From Nitzschia sp. DOCU1 (taxonomy: Eukaryota; Bacillariophyta; Bacillariophyceae; Bacillariales; Bacillariaceae), in NCBI GenBank assembly GCA_951394045.1, contig OX595986.1, positions 248,001 through 312,000 of the forward strand: 64,000 nt of DNA, written 5' to 3'. Below the pieces are notes generated by a model. That model made no database searches. It saw only the letters and a list, made by a program, of their open reading frames with translations, and was not told the DNA's origin. The position numbers were made by a program, and so were the translations under genes. Below, in pieces: positions 52,003 through 61,685 of this stretch (positions are counted from its first letter, which is position 1; every line of letters starts with the position of its first letter).

Positions 52003-52572
52003 TAGATGATGCGACAAGCATCATTCATAATTCATAGTAGTAGCCACTGGCTATATTATTATTTAAAAGTCACATTCAAAGCAATTTCCTCCTTCTTGCT
52101 ACGTATACCCACTGCTGCCTTTGCTCGCTAGTAGCAATAGGTTAGTTCTAGTAGATAGTAGATACAAGCATCACCGTTTACTAAAGATGATAATAGTCGT
52201 TGACTTTCCCCCCGTACTACTATGGAGAGTACTTCAGTCACGCTCCGTTCCCATCTAGTGGAAGAGAATTGAATGTCGATCTCATCCTTCGTCGTAGCTA
52301 AGGACACTGCTCTTACATCTCTCGGACAACACCGTAGCCATCATTTGGTGGAGCACGTCCGTAGTCTGGTTCGAGGTGAGCATTACAATTGAGGGTGATG
52401 CAGACAAACGAACAACAAGAAGGAGACGTCATTTTTCTCCGCGCCATCGACTTTTTTTACTGCAGTGAGATGCAGCGTCCACGGTCATCGGCCACCGTCA
52501 AATGCAAACCCCTTCTGAACACTCTATTTCGCTTCCCTTACTCTTTCCTTTTGCAAGTGAATCGCCACGACC
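52003..52572. other. Intergenic
   Basis: CTAGTAGATAGTAG-type short repeats near 52130-52170; no gene. Confidence 0.45.
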
Positions 52573-53916
52573 ATGGGGAAACAACTATCGGGGTCACTCA
52601 ACAACAGCAGAAATCGACATCAGGCAAGCAACAGCAATAATAATGGTACAGGCATTCTGTCGCACCTTCGAACGACCGCATCATTGGTTCTTTTGACGTT
52701 GCTCTTGGGCGTGTCTAGCTTTTCCGTGTACCTGCAAATACAACGCATCAATGACTGTACATCATCTGGGCGTGTGGACTTGAGGGAAGAAGAAATGAAC
52801 AAACCACCTGAAATGCGATCATCGTCACAATCAAATCCAAGAAGAACGACTGCGAATCAGACTGTCCCTGCTGTTCCACCGCAAGTAATAAGACCGGTAT
52901 CTTCTATTTCTCATTTGGATGAGAAGAAATTGCTAGCCTTGAGGGGACGAATACAACCACCGCCGCCGCCCCCACCACCCGTGGTATTCGCAACACCGCC
53001 TGAAGCACTGAAACTTGCCAACAAGACATCCATTCTGATATGGAACAACTTGGGCTTTGATCGCAAGGAACCATGTGATGTCGATTGTGAATATACCGCA
53101 CGGGAAAGTCTTCGCCGCACAGCGGATGCGTCCGTCTACGAACGACGAGGATACGTTGCTCCCCAGCCGGGCGATCGATTTTCCATTTATATGCAAATGG
53201 AAGGCGAGCATTACTATGCGATCCGCTTGGATGACTATCATTTGGAAAATTCTTATAATTGGAGATCACCCCTACTCAAACCTTACTTTGAATGGGTCCA
53301 CTACCACGGCAAAATGAATATTTCCAATCCACCCGTCTCTTGGAACGATACTATTAATGGGGCTAGCTTTATTGCTCGCAACTGCGCATCCAGAAACGAG
53401 CGAGAAGAGGTCATTCGAACATTACGACGTTTGGGGATTCGGGTCGATGGATTGTCGAGCTGTTTGAATAGTGTGGAACTTACTGGTGATCGCAAAGACA
53501 AGTTAAAATTGATGAGACCGTACAAGTTCAATCTAGCCTTTGAAAACGGCAATGTCATTGATTATGTGACGGAAAAAGTATATCAAGCCTTGGCCGCTGG
53601 CGTACTACCCGTGTACATGGGGGCGCCGAACATTAGAGAATACGTTCCTGATGGATCCATTATTGATTTTGCAGACTTTGATTTCAATGAGACCCGCCTG
53701 GCTTGGCATTTGAAAGAGTGCATGCGCAATGAAAGTTTGTACAACTCGTATCATGCATGGCGATTTCGGCCCTTGCCCGAATGGTTTGTCCGGAGATTTG
53801 ATTTTACATGGGCCACCACGGAATGTCGGACATGCCGTTACATGCACGCCCACTTGAATGGGTGGCAATGGGACAAGGAGAATCAACGAGGGATTCCACC
53901 ATCATCATCCTCGTGA
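52573..53916 (+). CDS. Alpha-1,3-fucosyltransferase (GT10)
   Basis: 447 aa from the ATG at 52573 (ACCATGG). Type II Golgi topology: short basic cytosolic tail, one transmembrane helix at about 36-55 (ASLVLLTLLLGVSSFSVYLQ), a stem with a poly-Pro run, then the catalytic domain. The GT10 signature is clear: YKFNLAFENGNVIDYVTEK, then YQALAAGVLPVYMGAPNI, and earlier RNCASRNEREEVIRTLRRLG. Family role: transfer of fucose from GDP-fucose in alpha-1,3 linkage, in photosynthetic eukaryotes typically to the core GlcNAc of N-glycans. C-terminal CRTCRYMHAHL gives the conserved Cys pair. The protein ends in a Ser run. Confidence 0.9.
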   Translation: MGKQLSGSLNNSRNRHQASNSNNNGTGILSHLRTTASLVLLTLLLGVSSFSVYLQIQRINDCTSSGRVDLREEEMNKPPEMRSSSQSNPRRTTANQTVPAVPPQVIRPVSSISHLDEKKLLALRGRIQPPPPPPPPVVFATPPEALKLANKTSILIWNNLGFDRKEPCDVDCEYTARESLRRTADASVYERRGYVAPQPGDRFSIYMQMEGEHYYAIRLDDYHLENSYNWRSPLLKPYFEWVHYHGKMNISNPPVSWNDTINGASFIARNCASRNEREEVIRTLRRLGIRVDGLSSCLNSVELTGDRKDKLKLMRPYKFNLAFENGNVIDYVTEKVYQALAAGVLPVYMGAPNIREYVPDGSIIDFADFDFNETRLAWHLKECMRNESLYNSYHAWRFRPLPEWFVRRFDFTWATTECRTCRYMHAHLNGWQWDKENQRGIPPSSSS

Positions 53917-54296
53917 TGATGGTGATGCTAAAATCATGCTGGTCGACGATAGAATGATGACGAATGTATTCAGTTGTTCATTCTATTAACATTGTTTAAA
54001 TCAGTGTTGAGTTCCCGTTTTCAGGTCGCCAACTAAACCTAGTACACGGATTTGCATCAGATTGTTACATCAAAGCACTAGCAAAGCGTACCAATGTGGA
54101 GACTAGCAGTCAACAAATACCAAGAGCCAGCTCATGTTGAGATTCTATGGCTGACGCCTGTACATTCCCGGGAGGGCTACGACCAAAGCCTCCTGTTCTA
54201 GCCTGGCTTTCGAAAATCAAAAGTCGACGACGGCAAAGCACTTCAAAGGTCCACTTCTCAAACCTGGATCACGACAGAAAAGGTGCCGCCAATTTC
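53917..54296. other. Convergent intergenic
   Basis: 380 bp between convergent stops; nothing recognised. Confidence 0.45.
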
Positions 54297-55355
54297 TCAT
54301 TCGGCCACACCACCAGGCACCAACGCCTTTTCGACAGCCCGCCCAAAGGAATCGTGAAACATGAGTTGTTCTAGCGGATACCGCAAGGTAGCGGTATCTT
54401 TCGACGCACCATGTGTCATGCCGGCATCATCCGACGCCCGTGTCGGTCGCTTGTAGGGGATGCCCGTCGCGACTATCAAGGGGATGGTGTAACGTCTCGG
54501 AATCTTGAGATTGCGTCGAATCCCCCATGATAAATATCCCTCCATGGGACAGGTAGCAAGTCCCCGACTTGTGCAGCCTAATAGATAAGCCATGGCTACT
54601 AACATGGTATTCTTTTGAGACCACGTTTCGGCGCTGGACAGGGTAGGGACGACGAGGCGGCGCCCTGCCAACCATGACACGACCCGCACACCGAATCGCA
54701 TGCCCCAACTGAGCGGTTGACTGATCCATTGCGGCAAAGGGAATCCTTGCGAAAATAAAGCAACCAAGGCTTGTATTTTGAGCAACTGAAATCGATTTTC
54801 TTTCCACTTGGGTGATTTTTGAAATAACAATTCTTGTCGATAGTGCCGCAAATCGCGCATCGCTTCCCGATCCGCCAAGAAGAGGACTGTACAATCGGAA
54901 TCACGGACACGGTGGGCATTGTGCCCAATACAATATTGAGCTAGAAGCTCTTTTTGTTTCGGCGATGATACCAACAACAACTTGTATGGTTGCACATTGA
55001 ACCCACTGGGGGCTCGTCGGGCTTGTTGCAAGGCCTGAAAGGCCAATTCGACGACGGTCGAATTGGCGGTCGATGCCGTGGTGACTGTGCCACTGCAGCC
55101 ATCAAATCGTTCAAAGCGTGTACATGCATATCGCTGCTGTAATGCTTGATCCACCGAAAGGGGACAAGAAAGATCGTTGGGGGATGTGGAGGAAAAGAGA
55201 CCCGTCGCAGTAACGGCGTGGGAGGATCGCTGCTGCTGAGACGGAGTCTGTGGTGTTTGGGAGGCGAAAGCCGTAGAGGAAGAAAACCAAGAATACGTCA
55301 GTGGAACCTCGGCCACCGATACGAAAAAGAGGAAGAGTAGGTGCGGGAACATCAT
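54297..55355 (-). CDS. Plastid-targeted nitroreductase-like flavoprotein
   Basis: 352 aa from the ATG at 55355. A signal peptide (MMFPHLLFLFFVSVAEVPLTYS) is followed by STAFASQ, close to the ASAFAP plastid motif, and a Gln/Ser transit stretch. The core is nitroreductase-like: QQRYACTRFERFDG opening (RxSxRxF pattern), ALQQARRAPSGFNVQPYKLLLV (the SxxNxQPW-like FMN motif), AMAYLLGCTSRGLATCPMEGY and the closing IVATGIPYKRP. Such enzymes bind FMN and reduce nitro compounds, quinones or other electron acceptors with NAD(P)H. The insertion LFQKSPKWKENRFQLLKIQA between helices occurs in larger relatives. Substrate unknown. Confidence 0.82.
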   Translation of the reverse strand: MMFPHLLFLFFVSVAEVPLTYSWFSSSTAFASQTPQTPSQQQRSSHAVTATGLFSSTSPNDLSCPLSVDQALQQRYACTRFERFDGCSGTVTTASTANSTVVELAFQALQQARRAPSGFNVQPYKLLLVSSPKQKELLAQYCIGHNAHRVRDSDCTVLFLADREAMRDLRHYRQELLFQKSPKWKENRFQLLKIQALVALFSQGFPLPQWISQPLSWGMRFGVRVVSWLAGRRLVVPTLSSAETWSQKNTMLVAMAYLLGCTSRGLATCPMEGYLSWGIRRNLKIPRRYTIPLIVATGIPYKRPTRASDDAGMTHGASKDTATLRYPLEQLMFHDSFGRAVEKALVPGGVAE

Positions 55356-55783
55356 GTTGAGAGTTGTGACTCTCTGCTTACAACACTACTTCTCGCTGCA
55401 GCCACACATCATTGTCGGCGGCACGAAATTGAGGGAGCGACGATCTTCGTTCGATTCGCCAAAATCCAGTGACGTCTTGCTGGAGCGTACCTGGTATCGC
55501 ACACGCATGCGAAGAGGCAATGGCGCACGAAGCGTCTGACGTCACAAATGACTCGGGCAACCAAGAACCACCATTCATACCGTTCACAACCCGCGTGGCA
55601 TTGACATTTTCCGTTTCTTAACCCCTGGGGCAGGCCACCTCGCGTCCTTACTGCTTGGGCCGATGTTTCCTTTGGCTTCGCCTGCACAAGAACCACAAAG
55701 GCTTTTCCGGTTCCAACTTGAAGACAGAAGTGCGTTATTGACAATAAGAACACAATCGTTTGTATTTCTATTCCGAGGAGACT
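55356..55783. other. Divergent promoter region
   Basis: 428 bp between divergent starts at 55355 (-) and 55784 (+), with a CRE-like site at 55537-55544. Confidence 0.45.
55537..55544. promoter_or_regulatory. CRE-like TGACGTCA site
   Basis: Perfect palindrome about midway between the divergent nitroreductase-like and kinase genes (182 and 240 bp from the two starts). Role inferred. Confidence 0.35.
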
Positions 55784-57115
55784 ATGATGGCTGCCGAGTT
55801 ACTTTCAAGTCTGATCCAAGCAGCTACCTGTGCGGGGGGAGATGGAGAGGCTGATGAGGCTCCTGAATCATCCAAGAAAAAGCCCCAGAGTCAAGACGTC
55901 GCCAACGCGCAGTCGGGAGAAGTCAGTGATGCGTCGTCTCATTCGTCGGCCGTAGCGCTGCCCTTTGAGCATGTCGCGACGCCCTCCATGGTGGAAGAGC
56001 TGAATCGATTTGCAGTCATTACCCGTCAGCAGTACGAAAAGGTGTTACCTCGAAATTCTTCCGAAACTCCCCGGTTTTCATGGGAAGATGTTTCCATAGA
56101 CTGTGTCTTGGGCGAAGGGGCCTTTTCCTTTGTGTTTCAAGTGCGAATCGAGAAGAAAAGCAAGGAGTTTACACCCGACAAGGCTCACGCATTAAAATGC
56201 CTGAAAGCCAAGGCCGTATCAGCCACCAATGATTTAGTTTTCAACGCAATGGATCTACAAGTAGAGGCAGAGATTTTGTCACGAGTGAATCATCCCCACA
56301 TTATTGCCTTGTCAGGTATATCGGATTATGCACTGGGAGACTCTTATTTGAAAGCAGATGGTTATTTTGTTCTGTTGGAAATTATGGAGATGACCCTACT
56401 AGACAAGTTCCAGAGTTGGAGAAATGAAATGGAATACGATCGTCGCCAACGCAAAATGTTGCTTTCCAAAGAAAGTATGATTCATAGATTGTTGACAGTC
56501 GCGGTGCCCGTGGCGAGTGCTATGGAATATTTACATTCCCACAGCATTGTATTGAGAGACTTGAAACCCGAAAATGTTGGCTTTGATTGTCATGGACACG
56601 TGAAATTGTTCGATTTTGGCCTTTCGAGACTTGTAGATACCGTCGCCCAGGACGATATCGCCGGAAGTGTTTGCTACATGGCACCGGAAATCTTATTGGA
56701 ACAAGGAACGCATCTTGCCAGTGATGTGTATTCACTAGCCATGGTGACGTGGGAACTGTGTACTCTAGAATTACCCATGGGCCGTTTCCAGACAATGGAC
56801 CAAGTGAAGCAGCGCGTAGCCAAGGGAAACTGGCGACCGGCCCTCTCGGGGATTCCCATTCGACAATTGCGCAAAACGCTCATCTACAAGGGTTGGGCAC
56901 GAAATGTATCCGACAGACCATCAGCCCATGATATGCATCAAGGATTACAGCAAGTTTGTAGGTTGGATTTGGAATTGGATGAATCAATCTCGAGTCAGAA
57001 TAGCAGTGTGGCCAAGAGTCTACCGCCACATCCTTCCAGCAAAGCGGTACTGCCCCCAAAACGAACCAAGTCATTTCAAATGCCTGGGCGGTCCATTTTC
57101 ATGAAGAAAGGGTAG
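55784..57115 (+). CDS. Ser/Thr (TKL-like) protein kinase
   Basis: 443 aa from the ATG at 55784 (upstream frame starts only from TTG; 55787 is an alternative). It has a short acidic N-terminus, then a conserved pre-kinase motif (ATPSMVEELNRF) and a complete kinase domain: GEGAFSFVFQV glycine loop, HALKCLKAK lysine, AEILSRVNHPHIIALSG, IVLRDLKPENVGFD catalytic loop (LRD in place of HRD), KLFDFGLSR, YMAPEILLEQGTHLASDVYS, RPSAHDMHQGL. All key residues are present, so it is probably active. It is the shortest of the kinase-like genes here and has only a brief basic tail. Divergent from the nitroreductase-like gene. Confidence 0.88.
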   Translation: MMAAELLSSLIQAATCAGGDGEADEAPESSKKKPQSQDVANAQSGEVSDASSHSSAVALPFEHVATPSMVEELNRFAVITRQQYEKVLPRNSSETPRFSWEDVSIDCVLGEGAFSFVFQVRIEKKSKEFTPDKAHALKCLKAKAVSATNDLVFNAMDLQVEAEILSRVNHPHIIALSGISDYALGDSYLKADGYFVLLEIMEMTLLDKFQSWRNEMEYDRRQRKMLLSKESMIHRLLTVAVPVASAMEYLHSHSIVLRDLKPENVGFDCHGHVKLFDFGLSRLVDTVAQDDIAGSVCYMAPEILLEQGTHLASDVYSLAMVTWELCTLELPMGRFQTMDQVKQRVAKGNWRPALSGIPIRQLRKTLIYKGWARNVSDRPSAHDMHQGLQQVCRLDLELDESISSQNSSVAKSLPPHPSSKAVLPPKRTKSFQMPGRSIFMKKG

Positions 57116-58228
57116 AGGCGCGTTACAAGGAATAGCCTTGGACTATTTCACGTCGTCGCTGGCTCAACTGCGGCCATGCCCACATGGTCAATAAGCTCCA
57201 ATTCGAATTTTTGCATTGGAGAATTTTGCAACAGCAAGTAGCTCTCTTCGAGTTCTGATTTTGACATCTATTGCCCCAGAAAGGAGGCTCTGGAGCAGAG
57301 ATGACGATTTGTGACATCCAAGTACCGTTGCCCTAGAAAGGAGGGCGTGGGATTTTGAGCAGAAGCGGTCATTTTCTTGTTCCGATACCATCGCGATCGG
57401 GGAGTGGGCGCACGCCATTGTGTTTCGGGAGCTGCTACTAGTCTTGGGGTTACGAACGGACCGAAGCTGGTTCGAGCATCTACTGCTGTCGCTGCACTTA
57501 CATACTCGCCTCCGTCCAACGATGTAAAAGGAGCAAGGACAGTCCGAAACGATCGTGCTCTGTAGGCGGTTTTGCACCGGTACGCTCAGTTTACGATACT
57601 ACTCTTCTGGTAGGGCACAACATTTCTGTAGCGTTGAAGAGGACGACTTTATTGAAATAGACTACTATGGATAGTGCACTTTATTTACTGCTCCTACTAG
57701 TAAAGGAAGGGCCGTCTACCGGTAGTTCATCGCATGGGGATCACGCCGGGTGTAGGTCATGATTTTGTGATACTTGGTACAGCATAGAAGTTTTCGGAGT
57801 ACCAAACCGGAAATGCGAGAGTCGAAATCTGCAAAGGTAGTAGGCTGAATCGGGGACGTCAATGTCGATCCTTTTTAAGATGTTGGTTTGTTCGCACGAT
57901 ATAGGCAATCGACAGTATCATACTATCATATGCTTTCGAATTTACCGGTAGTCCACATGCTGGATAGTCGGGTGACGTCAACATGTGATCCCATAGCGAA
58001 AACTCCGATCTTGGTTTCGCCCGCTGCCCTTGCGGTGTAGGTATGAATGAATAGACCTCGGGACCAGCTACGGCTGGAAACGGCCAGCCAATATAGAAAC
58101 ACTTAGACTCAAAAAGTAGTGTGCGTCCACCTCAGCGGCGTCTTCCCGAATGCAGAAACGTTGCTTAAAAGGACTGACAAAGCATGACTTCAGGGACGTC
58201 CCGTAGACAGCACACTTGCCCGATTTCT
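57116..58228. other. Convergent intergenic
   Basis: About 1.1 kb with a short direct repeat (57266-57345: TGACATC, TTGCCC-AGAAAGGAGG and GAGCAGA boxes), one exact CTACCGGTAG (57717-57726), a near copy (TTACCGGTAG at 57942) and a TGACGTCA octamer at 57973-57980. No supported gene. Confidence 0.45.
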
Positions 58229-60652
58229 CTAGAATGGAACGTCGTCGTAGTCCCCGGGCTTGGGTATTTCCACCTGTGCTCGAGACGCGCTTCCACCTTT
58301 CGACTTTCCCCGACCTGCAGACCCTCGACTGCTAGAGGTAGCATCGTAGGAGTAAGAAATCTTCGACTGACGCTTCAATCGGTCCAGTAAGCGATTTTTG
58401 ATTGTCACAAAGCCCATTTCATCATAGAACCGCAGGATGCGGTCCGGATTCATAGGCTCCATTCTCAAGTCCTGGAGCCGTTCTGGCGGCTCGGCGAAAT
58501 CCTGACCTGACAAGGGCGGTGGATCGATTTGCATTGCACCCCAGTCGAGCTTTCGCTCCAGGCGTACCAATTGCTGCGACAGTAAGGCTTGCTCCCGGTA
58601 GATTTCCAGGCTTTGTCGCCGCTTTTGCTGTTTGACCTCGTCCAAGTTGGAAAGCAGTGATTCCAAGGTACCAAACTGCTGGAGTAGTTGCGCAGCAATC
58701 TTGGGCCCAATTCCCGGGACGCCAGGGATGTTATCAGCAGTATCTCCTGCTAAGGCCAAAACATCCCCCAGTTGATGTGCCGCCACGCCCCACTTTTCCA
58801 CAACGCTATCATGATCCCAGTGTTTCATGGTCATGGGATCAATCATTTCAATTTTCCCCGGGTTTCCATCGTCGTTCCTCGCGTCCGTAACGAGTTGCAT
58901 CAAATCCTTGTCGCCCGAATAAATGTGGACGGTCATTCCCTCTTGCACCGCCTTGTGGGAGAGAGAGGCAATCACATCATCAGCTTCATACCCTGGTGCT
59001 TCAATCCACATCAAACCGTAGGCTTGTGCTGCTACTCGAAAGAACGGAAACTGCGGAATCAAATCCATGGGCGCCTCCACTCGATGTGCTTTGTATTGTT
59101 GATAGAGTTCATGTCGAATCGTCTTGGGGCCTCCCGATTGTGGAGACGGGGCGTCGCAACAAAGCACCAAACGCGGTTGCTTTCCGTTCAACAACTGAGG
59201 CAAAACCATGCGATTGATCATATTGCAAAAGCCCAAGACGGCACTCGTGGGGAGTCCGTCGGCTCGATGCATCGGCGGCATGGAATAGTAGGCCCGGAAG
59301 ATGAAACTTGACGTATCCACCAACATGAGGGGTTCCTCATCTCGCGCATCGCTAGTATCTTGGGCGTTTGTAGATTGTGCCGTATTCCTTGTCGTAGCAG
59401 AAGCTTGCATGTACCTTCTCTTGCTCTCCGATGCTTCCTCCTGCTTCTCAAGTTTGTTATATCGCTGTTTTTTCTGCCGATATTCTAGAATGAGTTTGGC
59501 CAAAATGCTGGACATTGCCATGCCCTCCAAGACTGATTTGGACGTCGACTCATCAGGTCTTCCAAATAGAACTTGTGACACTTGCTTGTAACTTGCCAGA
59601 TTGAATTCAACGCCGTTGTTGGCCGTGAAGATTTCTTCCTCCAAGCGTTTCAAGTCCGTCTCGAGTGCAACAAGCTCGTCCTGGCGCCGAGATGATTCCG
59701 AAAGTACGGGGGGCGGTGGCTGGAAGGAGGGCATGTCGTCGGATGCTAGCATAGTGGGAAAGTTGATTTCCACCGAATCAAACGAAAATTTCTTTCGGAA
59801 ATCCTCGGCCGACATGGTCGCCTCTGAAGAACTGTTAAAATTCTTTTTGGACGCTCTGTTGTTGGCATTGTTCTTTGTTGAGCGTGTCGTTGCTTCAGAC
59901 TGGTACGTCGATGAAGAAGCCTCGGATGCTGGGACGTTGGTACCATTAGTATCATTTCTAGGCCACGAATCCTGAAGTTCGGGATAATCTTCATCATCAT
60001 CGTCGTCGTCAATCGGGGCAGGATCGGCAATTATGGAAATGAAGCTCAAGGGACTCCGAGGCTCGGCAATTTCATCGTCATCTTTCTCTTTTCCTTTGGA
60101 TACCTTGGAAGGAAATGCAGCCGTTGCAGAAGCCCCAATGCTGGACTTTTTGCGAGTGGTTGGTGGCGAAGCAGAAAACACGTCCATGTCCATATTGCCG
60201 TCACCAGGAAGGTCGTCGTCATTATCATAGTCGGGCACATAATTTGCAGCCATACTGTCGACATCTTCCTCGTACCCGCTAAAAGTTCCATATGATCTTT
60301 GGGAAGCATCGAGATCGTTCGATGTGAGAAATTTCTTAGGCAGTCCTTCCCCATCATTTCCTTGTTGTTTTCTTGGGTATGCACTCAGGGAAGAATATGC
60401 GGCTGTGGTCGTTCCTGAAATTCGACAAGCGGCATCTTCCGAGACAAGCTGCCAAAGGCGATTACCCCCACGACAGGACGATCGTATTCTAGAATAAGAT
60501 GCATCAAAGGCAACGGCACGAGGCAAGAGAAAGCCGGACGACAGCCGCCTTGTCATGCCATGCGACGAAAGGAGCATTGGCAGGAAAATAAACAATTTGG
60601 CTAGCAGAAACGGCAACGATGATTTGCTTGTGCCAGAATCCAGCCCAGGCAT
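58229..60652 (-). CDS. Plastid-targeted 5'-3' exonuclease (Pol I N-domain / FEN type)
   Basis: 807 aa from the ATG at 60652 (the upstream frame starts at a GTG). The N-terminus has a signal peptide (LPFLLAKLFIFLPMLLSSHG) and an AVAFDAS plastid-type junction, then a long acidic, low-complexity linker. Residues about 347-400 carry a Pol I-like segment (EFNLASYKQVSQVLFG ... LILEYRQKKQRY). The nuclease domain starts at about 441: LMLVDTSSFIFRAYYSMPP, YKAHRVEAP, the acidic GYEADDVIASL and YSGDKDLMQLV, and the helix-hairpin-helix DTADNIPGVPGIGPKIAAQLL. Aspartates for both metal sites are visible. No polymerase domain follows. Role: 5' flap or primer removal in plastid DNA replication and repair. 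Confidence 0.88.
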   Translation of the reverse strand: MPGLDSGTSKSSLPFLLAKLFIFLPMLLSSHGMTRRLSSGFLLPRAVAFDASYSRIRSSCRGGNRLWQLVSEDAACRISGTTTAAYSSLSAYPRKQQGNDGEGLPKKFLTSNDLDASQRSYGTFSGYEEDVDSMAANYVPDYDNDDDLPGDGNMDMDVFSASPPTTRKKSSIGASATAAFPSKVSKGKEKDDDEIAEPRSPLSFISIIADPAPIDDDDDDEDYPELQDSWPRNDTNGTNVPASEASSSTYQSEATTRSTKNNANNRASKKNFNSSSEATMSAEDFRKKFSFDSVEINFPTMLASDDMPSFQPPPPVLSESSRRQDELVALETDLKRLEEEIFTANNGVEFNLASYKQVSQVLFGRPDESTSKSVLEGMAMSSILAKLILEYRQKKQRYNKLEKQEEASESKRRYMQASATTRNTAQSTNAQDTSDARDEEPLMLVDTSSFIFRAYYSMPPMHRADGLPTSAVLGFCNMINRMVLPQLLNGKQPRLVLCCDAPSPQSGGPKTIRHELYQQYKAHRVEAPMDLIPQFPFFRVAAQAYGLMWIEAPGYEADDVIASLSHKAVQEGMTVHIYSGDKDLMQLVTDARNDDGNPGKIEMIDPMTMKHWDHDSVVEKWGVAAHQLGDVLALAGDTADNIPGVPGIGPKIAAQLLQQFGTLESLLSNLDEVKQQKRRQSLEIYREQALLSQQLVRLERKLDWGAMQIDPPPLSGQDFAEPPERLQDLRMEPMNPDRILRFYDEMGFVTIKNRLLDRLKRQSKISYSYDATSSSRGSAGRGKSKGGSASRAQVEIPKPGDYDDVPF

Positions 60653-61685
60653 GATTCTACTACTGGTGTACGGGAATGGATGGACCAATGCAACCCAGAA
60701 CTTTGTCGCAAACAACACCACGCCGACGATCTATCTGAACTCTAGAGCCATTCATGAAAGAGTCGTCGCTCTCGTCGCCAAGATCGAAAGCCGAGTGAAT
60801 ATTTTGGGGATTTTAATAACCGACCGAATGAATCCTTTTCTCATTCCCCGCCCCTACTCTTGAGGGTAGGTGGCCGTCGATCGGGGCTTGAAAGCGCTGA
60901 ACTTCAGAGAACAGTCTTACCTGTGTATGATATTTCTCAGTTGCCGGAAAGGGCACAGTGGGATCTGTACTGCGTGCTCGCACGAGACATCGACCATATG
61001 TAAAGTTGAAGCTTTAAATGCAAAATCAAGGATCATTGGAGAAACAAGCCGCGCAATACGAACTTTTTCACTCGATCCGCGTTATCCTCTCGCTTGAAAC
61101 GCGATGGGCGTACGGCATTCGTTAAATAAAGAGGTGTTGGTTCGCAAAAAATGGCTTATGGATGGTATGACCGTTCGCTGAGATCACCCTAAATTTTGTT
61201 TAAGCCGTCGACATTCGTACAGAAACTCCGTCGAGAAGCCCATGGTTCGTCGTTCAGCCAACTGCGCCACGCTAACACATGCGTACACGCATGGCGGCCC
61301 GTTCCTGCATATCATCGGGATAAGTAGGAACCCGATTACAACAACAAAGCCCCTAATCAACCATCAAAAAGCACCAACACGAGTACACTGCCCTTCTCTA
61401 TTTCGCCAGGGATTATTCCCTACCTTTCAAGTTTACTCCCTTCTTAGGCATACGCTCAACAAAAGACAACAGAAGAGAACTAGGGATGAAAATGAACTTG
61501 TTGTGAAGCAGCACTGGAAGAAGTCGAGTTTTGTGCTAAGAAAGAGTTAGCTGTTGGGCACCTCTAACGTTCTACTAGAGGATTGAAAAGCTGAAGGAGA
61601 ACCCATCCCCTACATTGATGAACGTATCGAGGCTTCTGCTGAATTTTGCTAAGTTTGACTGAAGGAGAGGAGAGCCGTTGTCAAA
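60653..61685. other. Divergent intergenic
   Basis: About 1.03 kb between divergent genes. A tRNA A-box-like string lies on the minus strand near 61270, but no tRNA can be folded around it. Confidence 0.45.

Noticed and set aside
57123..57577. Minus-strand frames over the AGAAAGGAGG repeat
   Set aside because: Short overlapping frames created by a small direct repeat; no start context or domain.
61240..61290. tRNA-like A box (TGGCGCAGTTGG) on the minus strand
   Set aside because: No matching acceptor stem, no pairing D stem and no proper T-loop B box downstream; at most a decayed fragment.
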